Source of the DNA: Chitinophagaceae bacterium
Lineage (GTDB): Bacteria > Bacteroidota > Bacteroidia > Chitinophagales > Chitinophagaceae
DNA: 14,965 nt
Direction: 5' to 3'
Assembly (NCBI GenBank): GCA_947481355.1
Contig: CANKGM010000022.1
Location: 1-14,965, forward strand
A program made the translations under genes and the position numbers. The notes beneath the pieces are model-generated. The model ran no database searches, had not been told where the DNA came from, and saw nothing but the letters and a program-made list of their open reading frames with translations. How positions within the stretch are numbered: position 1 is the first letter of the stretch; each line of letters starts with the position of its first letter. This document shows positions 1-7,407 of this stretch, piece by piece.

Positions 1-406
1 CTATGTCTGAAGATTTTGGATTCAATACAGCCCAGCTATCTAATAATTGTAACTCATATCGCCCTTGCAAATAAATTCCAGAATTTGATTCCTTTGCCAT
101 CATACAATCCAACTCAATATCAATATCACCATGCTTAAACTTGGTGTATAAATCCTCTCTATCAGTTGGATTTGGGAGATTTACCAAAATACCAACACCA
201 GGACTAAACGTCATAGTATGGGATTTATTAATATCCGCTTGCACATCGCCAGCGATATGCCAGTTTCCACCTGGATTGTTGAAGCTCGACAAATCGGATA
301 GATCGAGTTTTTGCTGAGCAGACAACAATTGACAGCTAAACAATCCAACTAGCATTGTCAATTTGCTAACTACACTCGAAAAAGAAAAATTTTCCCTTAA
401 CATCAT
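1..406 (-). CDS. DUF1080 / 3-keto-disaccharide hydrolase-like secreted protein (N-terminal part, C-terminus outside window)
   Basis: About 135 codons are visible, read leftward from tandem ATGs at 406 and 403 until the window edge cuts the gene. The N-terminus has a hydrophobic segment ending LFSCQLLSAQQ, which fits a signal peptide cut after LSA; LFSC could instead act as a lipobox. The mature part shows the opening of the DUF1080 (PF06439) jelly-roll fold: a GGNWHIAGDVQAD strand pair, FKHGDIDIELDCMM, then the typical SNSGIYLQGRYELQLLDSW. Family members are exported proteins that bind or cleave glycosides, several of them acting on 3-keto-disaccharides. Neither the specific substrate nor the rest of the catalytic fold can be judged here. 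The open frame continues upstream of 406 without an early stop, so the start rests on the signal peptide. No Shine-Dalgarno sequence is evident. Confidence 0.82.
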   Translation of the reverse strand, partial: MMLRENFSFSSVVSKLTMLVGLFSCQLLSAQQKLDLSDLSSFNNPGGNWHIAGDVQADINKSHTMTFSPGVGILVNLPNPTDREDLYTKFKHGDIDIELDCMMAKESNSGIYLQGRYELQLLDSWAVLNPKSSDI

Positions 407-805
407 CAAGATTTTAATTTTGAAATTGAGGCTTTTAAATTCATATGCCTGAGTAATGAACGATGAACTACATCTCTGCTTTCCCTCAGGTTAAGGATTG
501 AAACTAATACAAAAAGTTAGAATATCAGCATATATAGTTGGATATTCCTTTGGCAAGAACAGGAGAATTAAAGGCTATTTTTCATATTCCGGGTTAGACA
601 AAGCTTCTTATGATGAGAAGTTTAGTAAAGTTTAAAAAAGTTAGCGAAAAGATGGGCTAAAATATCAAAAGTGGCTTAAGAATTTCAATCCCTTTTAGTA
701 TCTTGCGCACGTGTTGAGCGGTAATGCAATTATTACACTTCACGAAGTATAATATATTAGCCTCTCTTTATACCTTATTGATAAAATATTGCTTTTTCAA
801 TAATC
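407..805. other. Intergenic stretch between the DUF1080 gene and tRNA-Leu; small inverted repeats, no gene seen
   Basis: No convincing coding region was found on either strand. It must hold the minus-strand promoter of the DUF1080 gene and the plus-strand promoter of the tRNA, but I found no clear match to the Bacteroidota TTTG/TAnnTTTG promoter for either. Structures visible: CCTGAG at 448-453 with CTCAGG at 485-490 (31-nt loop); a direct repeat ATGAAC at 456-461 and 463-468; an AT-rich hairpin at 604-620 (CTTCT...AGAAG, extendable by two pairs, one of them G-T, around a 3-nt loop); and the 24-bp palindrome listed separately. Confidence 0.6.
731..754. repeat. Near-perfect 24-bp palindrome upstream of tRNA-Leu
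   Basis: The arms TATTACACTTC (731-741) and GAAGTATAATA (744-754) pair at 10 of 11 positions around an AC centre; the only mismatch is 736/749. The right arm contains TATAAT at 748-753. It lies about 52 bp before the tRNA 5' end. A dimeric-repressor operator, a cruciform or RNA hairpin in the tRNA leader, or a chance AT-rich palindrome are all possible. The symmetry is seen directly; any function is inference. Confidence 0.45.
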
Positions 806-891
806 GCCCGGGTGGTGAAATTGGTAGACACGCAAGACTTAAAATCTTGTTCGCTGTAAAGCGAGTGCGGGTTCAATTCCCGCCCCGGGCA
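806..891 (+). tRNA. tRNA-Leu (anticodon UAA)
   Basis: The full class II cloverleaf can be read. The acceptor stem GCCCGGG (806-812) pairs with CCCGGGC (884-890), with A891 as discriminator. The anticodon stem CAAGA (833-837) pairs with TCTTG (845-849) around the loop CTTAAAA, which places anticodon TAA at 840-842. A long variable arm (about 850-866) is typical of leucine tRNAs. The T stem GCGGG (867-871) pairs with CCCGC (879-883) around TTCAATT. The 3' CCA is not encoded (the sequence continues CACC), so it must be added by nucleotidyltransferase. It reads UUA codons and, by wobble, UUG. Confidence 0.97.
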
Positions 892-946
892 CACCTCCTC
901 TTTTCTGGTTAACACGATCGGCTAACATTTACATTCAACTTAGTTT

Positions 947-2635
947 TCAAACTGTTTTAGCGCTAGGCAAAATCCACTGTAGTAAAAGTCCAAATAACAA
1001 CACGGCTAATGCCCCTATTGCATTAAGCCACAACCATCCAATATCGGTACAGAAATACATGACTAATACGAGTACTTCACCGGCAATAGCTGCATAAAAT
1101 ACCGCCTTGGCTCCAACTTGCTTCAGGTAAAATGCAACCAAGAATATGCCCAGCATAACCCCATAGAACCAAGATCCTAATATATTAACTGCTTCAATCA
1201 AACTCCCCATACCAGTTGCGAACTGGGCAAATACCACACAAAAGACGCCCCAAAGAAATGTATAGCGTTTAGATAAGGTAAACTCTTGAGCTTCACTCAA
1301 ACTATCATTTATAAACGGTCGATGAAAATCGATTAATGAAGAAGCAGACAATGAATTCAAGGCAGCTGAAATACTCCCCCAAGCAGCAAGGAATATAACG
1401 GCAATCAATAATCCGACTAATCCATGAGGCATATGATCCATCACAAACCGAATGAAGATATAATTGGTATCAGAACTTTCTACTGGTATTTTAGAGGCTT
1501 TTATCATACCCTTTACTTCGTCCCTCATCATTTCTTCTTTCCTTTCTAATTCATCCAATTTTAATTTAGACGAAGCATTTCGGTCAGTCAGCCACTGATT
1601 CAAGTATACCTTTTTTTCGACGGACACCTCTTTATAGGCATTTTCCAATTCAATTGTTCGAGACTTATAGGATGTAGCTTTTAGTTTATCGATAGCCAAT
1701 TGATTAAAATATAAAGGAGAAGCATGGAACATGTAATACACAAAGACGAGTACACCCAATAATAAAATAAAAAATTGCATGGGAATCTTAACAACTCCAT
1801 TCATCAATAATCCAATACGACTTTGTCTTGTTGAACTTGCACTCAAGTATCTGCCTACCTGACTTTGGTCTGTACCAAAATAAGAGAGTGCTAAGAAAAA
1901 TCCACCTATGATACCGCTGATGATATTAAATCTATCATTCCAATTGAATCGACCTTCAGATATTCCCGTTGTAATAACATTCATCTTACCAAAATCTTTT
2001 CCGAGTTTCAATGCTGAAAAAAATCCAACTTCATTAGGGAGTAAATCAACAATTAAGTATCCAGCTAAAATCAATCCTGCAAAAATGATAATCATCTGCA
2101 CTTGTTGAGTATAGGCAACAACCCTAGCGCCACCACTTATGCTATAAAAAATAACAATCCCTCCCATGAGAAAATTCGTGAGGTATATATTCCAACCTAA
2201 TATGGATGAAAGAATGATTGCAGGCGCATAGATACTTATACCGGTAGACAAGGCTCTAGAAAGCAAAAATAATATAGCAGCAAAAGAACGTGTTTTTCGA
2301 TCAAATCGTTTCTCAAGGTATTCATAAGCAGTATAGACATTCAACTTATGAAAGAGTGGGATAAACGTAATACAGAGTACGATCATCGCTAATGGAAGTC
2401 CGAAATAATACTGCACAAACCTCATCCCATCTGTATAGGCTTGTCCGGGTGCAGAAAGAAATGTAACCGCACTTGCTTGCGTGCCTATGACACCTAACAT
2501 GACCATTGACCATGGTAATTGCCTGTTACTTCTATAATATCCATCGATATTATGGATAGACTTACCCTTATATACTCCATATAATACTACAAAGAGGAGG
2601 GTCAATAATAAAACTATCCAATCAATGTATCCCAA
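947..2635 (-). CDS. Sodium:solute symporter (SSS family)
   Basis: A 562-aa inner-membrane secondary transporter with an N-out first helix (residues 5-22) and many further hydrophobic helices. SSS landmarks: TM1-like GTQASAVTFLSAPG at 51-64; a G-G-ARVVAYTQQVQ segment at 168-180; and AAWGSISAALNSLSASS at 417-433, the helix that supplies Ser residues to the conserved Na2 sodium site. Between two helices sits a charged, probably helical insert of about 85 residues (308-392), seen in many Bacteroidota relatives. The start is TTG at 2635, since the in-frame stretch back to the preceding stop has no ATG, GTG or other TTG. The start lies 4 nt after the stop of the 41-aa membrane protein, implying translational coupling. 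The substrate is not evident from sequence; its place in the PIG-L operon suggests a sugar, amino sugar or similar deacetylation product. Confidence 0.9.
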   Translation of the reverse strand: MGYIDWIVLLLTLLFVVLYGVYKGKSIHNIDGYYRSNRQLPWSMVMLGVIGTQASAVTFLSAPGQAYTDGMRFVQYYFGLPLAMIVLCITFIPLFHKLNVYTAYEYLEKRFDRKTRSFAAILFLLSRALSTGISIYAPAIILSSILGWNIYLTNFLMGGIVIFYSISGGARVVAYTQQVQMIIIFAGLILAGYLIVDLLPNEVGFFSALKLGKDFGKMNVITTGISEGRFNWNDRFNIISGIIGGFFLALSYFGTDQSQVGRYLSASSTRQSRIGLLMNGVVKIPMQFFILLLGVLVFVYYMFHASPLYFNQLAIDKLKATSYKSRTIELENAYKEVSVEKKVYLNQWLTDRNASSKLKLDELERKEEMMRDEVKGMIKASKIPVESSDTNYIFIRFVMDHMPHGLVGLLIAVIFLAAWGSISAALNSLSASSLIDFHRPFINDSLSEAQEFTLSKRYTFLWGVFCVVFAQFATGMGSLIEAVNILGSWFYGVMLGIFLVAFYLKQVGAKAVFYAAIAGEVLVLVMYFCTDIGWLWLNAIGALAVLLFGLLLQWILPSAKTV

Positions 2636-2639
2636 GAGC

Positions 2640-2765
2640 TTAATTTGAAATGGAGTTAAAAATCAAGATCTCTACAACCAATAGCAATATGATAATAACA
2701 TACCAATATCCCCATGTTGGAAAAACTGGCGCGCTATCTAAGTTATCTTTATCTAGCCTTTTCAT
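2640..2765 (-). CDS. 41-aa single-helix membrane protein, probable accessory to the symporter
   Basis: The ATG at 2765 opens a 41-codon frame ending TAA at 2640: MKRLDKDNLDSAPVFPTWGY, then a strongly hydrophobic helix (about residues 21-36) and a short polar tail. The pattern of a charged N-terminus, a Pro/Trp-rich turn (APVFPTWGYWY) and one transmembrane helix resembles small proteins encoded just upstream of SSS symporters in Bacteroidota; DUF3311 and DUF997 are analogous small partners of SSS transporters elsewhere, though I see no proof of homology. Its ATG shares an ATGA with the TGA of the upstream 51-aa gene, and its stop lies 4 nt before the symporter start. This tight coupling on both sides is the best evidence that it is real. 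A role in assembly or stability of the transporter is inference. Confidence 0.72.
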   Translation of the reverse strand: MKRLDKDNLDSAPVFPTWGYWYVIIILLLVVEILIFNSISN

Positions 2766-2917
2766 CGTTTGTCTCGCTTGTATATAATGGCTGCTACTAT
2801 TAATCCTATTAATAAACCAAGTGCCATTTTTTTTCTAAGCAATGCAATGAGTAATCCAAAACCGATACCAACAACTAAGGCAAATCCAGGGGATCTTCGT
2901 AAATTATTTTGACTCAT
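2762..2917 (-). CDS. 51-aa two-helix membrane protein of the PIG-L/symporter operon
   Basis: The frame begins at ATG 2917 (MSQNNLRRSPGFALVV) and ends TGA at 2762. It has two glycine-rich hydrophobic stretches, residues about 10-27 and 31-46, joined by a basic RKK turn and ending in the basic tail YKRDKR. By the positive-inside rule this is a helical hairpin with the turn and tail near the cytoplasm, but the helices are short. The first 14 bp overlap the end of the PIG-L gene, and its TGA overlaps the ATG of the next gene as ATGA. A TTG further upstream (2953) would add 12 residues lying deeper in the PIG-L frame; ATG 2917 is preferred. I do not recognise a family, and the function is unknown. 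Confidence 0.65.
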   Translation of the reverse strand: MSQNNLRRSPGFALVVGIGFGLLIALLRKKMALGLLIGLIVAAIIYKRDKR

Positions 2918-5429
2918 TAATTTTTTTATTTGGGTTAGAAACAATGTTAGCAAAAAGCCTAAAAGCTCCAGGAACGCCTGCAGGCAATTCCCTGAAAAAC
3001 ACTAGGCCAGTATATATAAATCTTCCCTTACCCTCGTTACAGACGATGAGACTGCCGTCCAACGCAGATTCACTCTTATCATGCATAGAGAGTACAGAGC
3101 GATAGTTGGGTTTGAAATTTTCTGCAAAATAAATTCCACGTTCTTGAATCCAATCACTGAAGTCATTTTTACTAATCTTGTTTGGAAAATTAAGGATAGG
3201 ATCCCTCTCATCAATAAATTCAACATCTGCATCTTCTTCCGTAACCCTATTTCTTGAAATAGTAAACGACTTAGGACCAATCTTCTCTCTAAAAAAAGTT
3301 GAATTGCTACTCGTATTATACTGAACAACCATATTCCCCCCCTGCCTTACATAATCCATAAGGATATCGTGTTTTTGTTCAAGCCACTCATGTACATTAT
3401 ACAATCGAATACCCATAACAATAGCATCGAACTGATTTAGTTTACCTGCAACTATATCATCTTGTGAAAGCATAGTTACAGCAAAGCCCATCTGCTCAAG
3501 TGCCGCAGGCACCTTGTCACCCGCCCCTGCTACATATCCAATTTTCGAACCGGCTGTTTTTAGGTCAACCGGCATAAACTTAGTTGTATTGGGTAGAAAA
3601 TAATGTTGTGTTGGGATATGCTCGTATTGAATAGTCTTCATTCGCTTATCAAAAAGAGTTGTATTCATCCCTTGATATCCTTGAAGGATAAGTGATTTTT
3701 TTTCGACACGATTTCCAATTTCGGATACAGGCATTTCAATAGAATATGATTTAGGATAGCCTCCTTCAAAGCGGATAGGTCCTTTCATTCGACTTGACCA
3801 TGTTGAGTTACCAATCGATATACTATCAAATAAAATCGTGGAATTGGGAATGATGGTTTCTTTAAAACTTGGACTAACTGGCTTGTTTTTATTTACTACC
3901 AATACTGCAGGCTCGGACATTACTGAAATCGGAGGAACAACATATATCGGTTGAAAAATTTCGCCCTTGGCCGGATCAACGTGTTTATGTTGAACTGGAA
4001 TGGGAAAAACGATTTCCTCTCCAAGCAGTTCAACAACAGCATCAACTGTATATACAAGAGAATTTTCTGCCATGCCTATCAATTGTTGATCAACCACGTT
4101 AAAAGATCCCTTATTCATTTCATGTTCTAACCAATATGGTTGAGTAATCGGCTTATCTAGAGAAACAGGAAGCGCAATGGACAGTGACCAATTTTGATTT
4201 TTTTTCAACAACTGACTGGGTGTAGTTTCTATACTTTCTACACGAATCTTTTTCAACTTGATCTCTACGTTAGAACGGTTATTTATTGAAATGGCAAACT
4301 TCAATGTATCACCTTGAACAGCATAATCCTCGCCTGTTAATGCTTCAAGGTGAAGTCCAGCACACATCTGAATCAATCGATCAACCTCAGCCAATTTGAT
4401 TTGTTTCCAATAGCGGTCTTCTATACCAGTTATTTTTTTTCTTAACTCGATTAGCTGTGGAATAGATAACGCCGGATTTTGCATGTCAAATCCGTTAATC
4501 AACTGAGATACTACTGATTCGATAGAAAGCTTTTGGGATACACGCTGCCAACTGCAATCAATGGATTCCATAGGATCAGTTGACGCTTTATCACCCTGGA
4601 TATGGTCGAAGTATTCCATGACTTGACCCCTAGACAAGGAAGATCCAAATCCCTGACTACGATGATTGCTTCTGCTTTCTCCCGCAATTTCACCGATGCT
4701 TTTACCTAATAGTGTAATATAATCTCCAACATCAATTTTTAGTTGATTTTCAGCGGTTGTATTATTTCCTCCGAAACTAAATGTGTTCCACATGATGCGT
4801 TTTGCTTGCCAAGTCGTTACACCATAATTGAATTGCTCAGGAAATCGCTTTGGGTCTGCTGCTGCCACAAAGGCTTCATGCGCAATAACGGCTGAAGCTG
4901 AATGATGTCCATGTCCTGCTCTATTGTCTTCTGGAAATCGGGTAATGATGATATCCGGACGAAACTTTCGTATGACCCAAACGGCATCGGAAAGAACTTT
5001 TTCATGGTCCCAAAAAAGTAAGGCTTCTTCCGTGCTTTTTGAATACCCAAAATCGAATGCACGTGAAAAAAATTGTTCTGCTCCATCAACCCTTCTAGCA
5101 GCCAATAATTCTTGTGTTCTAATTAGTCCCAATTCCACTCCTTGTTCATCGCCAATAAGATTCTGACCTCCATCTCCACGTGTCAAGGCTAAATATCCGG
5201 TCCGATATTGTCGGGCCTTTGCCATATAAGCAAGCAACCTGGTATTCTCATCGTCTGGATGAGCTGCTACATAAAGTACAGACCCCAATACGTTGAGCTT
5301 CTTTATAGCATGTAGTATTTCTGCACTATTTTGTTGAGAAGGCTTTTGTGCGGTTGCGGAGCCCACAAAACACGATAAAAAGAAAACAAAAAGGGCGAAT
5401 ACATGTATATATCTAATAAGCCTCATCAT
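2904..5429 (-). CDS. Exported PIG-L (LmbE-like) N-deacetylase with C-terminal GATase-like domain
   Basis: An 841-aa protein. A signal peptide (about 1-27, ending VGSATA-QK) exports it. The PIG-L fold starts near residue 45: VAAHPDDE at 54-61 holds the zinc-binding H57 and catalytic Asp; TRGDGGQNLIG at 83-93; and AGHGHHSAS at 171-179 supplies the further metal His. The family hydrolyses N-acetyl groups from amino-sugar conjugates. A long middle region (about 290-620) looks like beta-sandwich linker. The C-terminus (about 627-835; GYVAGAGDKV, DAIVMGIRLYN, YVRQGGNMVVQYN) resembles a class I glutamine-amidotransferase/ThuA-like fold, with no obvious catalytic Cys at the expected strand-loop. It heads an operon with two small membrane proteins and an SSS symporter. 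The start is the first of tandem ATGs (5429/5426). The substrate is unknown; the size and export make a role in bacillithiol synthesis unlikely. Confidence 0.9.
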   Translation of the reverse strand: MMRLIRYIHVFALFVFFLSCFVGSATAQKPSQQNSAEILHAIKKLNVLGSVLYVAAHPDDENTRLLAYMAKARQYRTGYLALTRGDGGQNLIGDEQGVELGLIRTQELLAARRVDGAEQFFSRAFDFGYSKSTEEALLFWDHEKVLSDAVWVIRKFRPDIIITRFPEDNRAGHGHHSASAVIAHEAFVAAADPKRFPEQFNYGVTTWQAKRIMWNTFSFGGNNTTAENQLKIDVGDYITLLGKSIGEIAGESRSNHRSQGFGSSLSRGQVMEYFDHIQGDKASTDPMESIDCSWQRVSQKLSIESVVSQLINGFDMQNPALSIPQLIELRKKITGIEDRYWKQIKLAEVDRLIQMCAGLHLEALTGEDYAVQGDTLKFAISINNRSNVEIKLKKIRVESIETTPSQLLKKNQNWSLSIALPVSLDKPITQPYWLEHEMNKGSFNVVDQQLIGMAENSLVYTVDAVVELLGEEIVFPIPVQHKHVDPAKGEIFQPIYVVPPISVMSEPAVLVVNKNKPVSPSFKETIIPNSTILFDSISIGNSTWSSRMKGPIRFEGGYPKSYSIEMPVSEIGNRVEKKSLILQGYQGMNTTLFDKRMKTIQYEHIPTQHYFLPNTTKFMPVDLKTAGSKIGYVAGAGDKVPAALEQMGFAVTMLSQDDIVAGKLNQFDAIVMGIRLYNVHEWLEQKHDILMDYVRQGGNMVVQYNTSSNSTFFREKIGPKSFTISRNRVTEEDADVEFIDERDPILNFPNKISKNDFSDWIQERGIYFAENFKPNYRSVLSMHDKSESALDGSLIVCNEGKGRFIYTGLVFFRELPAGVPGAFRLFANIVSNPNKKINESK

Positions 5430-5544
5430 AGCAATTAGTTTCTTTTAGAACAGTAATACCTAATAATGACTAAAAGTAAAGAAATGGACCGATTCAGTCT
5501 ACCTTCATGGCAAATACTTTTAAAATCATCTTTATCTTTATGAG
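5430..5544. promoter_or_regulatory. Divergent promoter region between the PIG-L operon and ggt
   Basis: This 115-bp gap is the only space for promoters of both outward-facing genes. TACTTTTA occurs in each direction: at 5515-5522 on plus, reading toward ggt, and as its complement at 5471-5478, reading toward the PIG-L gene. Each resembles the Bacteroidota -7 element TAnnTTTG with the last base changed. I found no matching -33 TTTG at proper spacing, so the sites are tentative, while the location of the promoters follows from gene arrangement. Confidence 0.35.
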
Positions 5545-7284
5545 ATGAAAAGAATTCCATTTCAATTTACCTTCTTTGTCTGTGTAGTATGCCAGCTGTT
5601 TATCCCTTATTTGGGTTCTGCTCAAGAAAAAACCAACAGCATAGACGCCTTTCATTACACTTTTCAAAAGAAGGCAATCGGTAGTCAAGGTGCAGTTTCT
5701 TCCGCACATCCATTAGCGAGTATAGTAGGTTTATCGATTTTAAAAAAAGGTGGCAATGCCTTCGATGCAGCCATTGCTACACAACTAGCTTTAGCAGTAG
5801 TGTATCCCGTTGCCGGCAATATTGGTGGTGGCGGCTTTCTAGTAGGGTACACAGATAAAAAGAAAGCCATTACCATAGATTATCGTGAAAAAGCTCCCTC
5901 TGCTGCCTCCAAAAATATGTATTTGGATAGTTTGGGAAATCCATTACTAAACCTGAGTCAGAATGGCCACTTAGCTAGTGGAGTACCTGGATCAGTTGCT
6001 GGTTTTTTTGCCACACATAAATATGGAAAACTATCCTTCAAGGAAATTATTCAGCCTGCAATAGATCTTGCAGCGAATGGTTTTGCGATTACGGCTTCTC
6101 AAGCTGAATCATTTAATGAAGATCGCAAGGAATTTCTTCAATACAATACCGTTATTCCCGTATTTGTAAAAACCCAACCCTGGAAAGAGGGTGATACCCT
6201 GATTCAAAAAGATCTTGCAGCTACCCTTATCCGAATTCGTGATCAAGGCATGAAGGGTTTTTATGAGGGGGAAACCGCTGAACTCATCAGCTCGGAAATG
6301 AAACGAGGGAATGGCCTCATCACCAAAGAAGACCTAAAAGCATATAAAGCAATTGAACGTGAACCTATACAATTCGATTATAAAGGCCATACAATTATTG
6401 GCATGCCCATGCCGAGTAGTGGCGGTTTGCTAATGAAGCAGATGTTAAAAATGATTGAGGATAGACATATAGAAAAATTAGGCTTTCAAACTTCTGCTTC
6501 TGTTCAATTAATGGTAGAGGTTGAACGGAGAGCCTATGCCGATAGAGCTGAGTTCATGGGTGACCAAGATTATGTAAAAGTTCCTGTACAAACACTTGGC
6601 AGTGATGCATACCTTAAATTGAGAATGCAGGATTTTATTACTGGGAAAGCGACCCCCAGCACACAAATAAAGCCAGGAAATATTAATCCGGAAAGTGAAG
6701 AAACCACTCATCTTTCTGTTGCCGATCAATATGGAAATGCAGTAAGCGTTACCACCACTCTGAACGGCGGATATGGATCAAAAACGGTTGTTGGAGGAGG
6801 AGGATTTTTATTAAACAATGAGATGGACGACTTTACTGTAAAACCTGGAGTACCTAATATGTATGGAGCACTAGGAAAAGAAGCCAACGCCATTGCGCCT
6901 GGAAAAAGGATGCTGAGTTCAATGTCTCCTACTATCGTTTTAAAACACAACAAACCATACTTAGTAGTTGGTACACCTGGTGGAACGACTATTCCTACTT
7001 CAGTATTTCAAACAATAGTAAACATTATCGATTTTCATCAATCGCCAAAAGATGCAGTGAACAATCCGAAGTTCCATCACCAATGGCTCCCAGATCAAGT
7101 GATGATTGAACATGATTTTTCAAAAAATATCGCCAATGCATTAGAAGAAATGGGATATAAAGTTCAAAACAGAGGAGAGATAGGAAGAACCGAATTAATT
7201 CAAATGGGGTGGACCCATAAAAAGATAAAAAAAATAGAAGCAATTGGTGATTACAGAGGTGATGATGATGCCGAAGCCTATTGA
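5545..7284 (+). CDS. ggt: Gamma-glutamyltransferase (glutathione hydrolase), self-processing precursor
   Basis: A 579-aa periplasmic Ntn-hydrolase precursor. The signal peptide spans about 1-26 (ending YLGSA-QE). The enzyme moves or hydrolyses the gamma-glutamyl group of glutathione and related compounds. Key sites all align with E. coli GGT: R114 in DYREKAP (substrate carboxylate); the cleavage site before T387 in EETTHLSVAD, where T387 becomes the N-terminal nucleophile of the small subunit (about 193 aa); T405 and N407 in TTTLNGG; D429 in NNEMDDF; S458-S459 in SSMSP; and the oxyanion glycines G479-G480 in GTPGG. A stretch between D429 and S458 (KPGVPNMYGALGKEAN) occupies the lid-loop position. 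The ATG at 5545 is chosen because it gives a clean signal peptide. It diverges from the PIG-L operon. Nothing is missing, so an active enzyme is expected. Confidence 0.96.
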   Translation: MKRIPFQFTFFVCVVCQLFIPYLGSAQEKTNSIDAFHYTFQKKAIGSQGAVSSAHPLASIVGLSILKKGGNAFDAAIATQLALAVVYPVAGNIGGGGFLVGYTDKKKAITIDYREKAPSAASKNMYLDSLGNPLLNLSQNGHLASGVPGSVAGFFATHKYGKLSFKEIIQPAIDLAANGFAITASQAESFNEDRKEFLQYNTVIPVFVKTQPWKEGDTLIQKDLAATLIRIRDQGMKGFYEGETAELISSEMKRGNGLITKEDLKAYKAIEREPIQFDYKGHTIIGMPMPSSGGLLMKQMLKMIEDRHIEKLGFQTSASVQLMVEVERRAYADRAEFMGDQDYVKVPVQTLGSDAYLKLRMQDFITGKATPSTQIKPGNINPESEETTHLSVADQYGNAVSVTTTLNGGYGSKTVVGGGGFLLNNEMDDFTVKPGVPNMYGALGKEANAIAPGKRMLSSMSPTIVLKHNKPYLVVGTPGGTTIPTSVFQTIVNIIDFHQSPKDAVNNPKFHHQWLPDQVMIEHDFSKNIANALEEMGYKVQNRGEIGRTELIQMGWTHKKIKKIEAIGDYRGDDDAEAY

Positions 7285-7326
7285 TTTAATGTCGCTAATG
7301 CAAAGAAGCGTTAATTCACATTCAAG

Positions 7327-7358
7327 CCTGCTGTCTTTAGGCAGGATACATTAATTTT
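7327..7358 (+). terminator. Possible weak terminator hairpin after ggt
   Basis: CCTGC (7327-7331) pairs with GCAGG (7341-7345) around a 9-nt loop. A short T-run (7355-7358) follows about 10 nt later rather than directly, so a Rho-independent role is uncertain. An alternative pairing, GCCT (7326-7329) with AGGC (7339-7342), uses the same bases. The hairpin lies in the 123-bp gap between ggt and tamB. Confidence 0.3.
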
Positions 7359-7407
7359 ACAACAAAGCAACTTACTGAAAAGGATAAAAAAAATAACGAC
7401 TTACTTT

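Noticed and set aside
724..912. 62-codon plus-strand frame across the tRNA
   Set aside because: It runs straight through tRNA-Leu, and the peptide (GGEIGRHARL...RVRVQFPPRAH) is the familiar spurious translation of a tRNA gene.
7290..7353. Short frame starting ATG after ggt
   Set aside because: About 20 codons, no recognisable protein, contains the hairpin, and in a different frame from tamB. Nothing supports translation.
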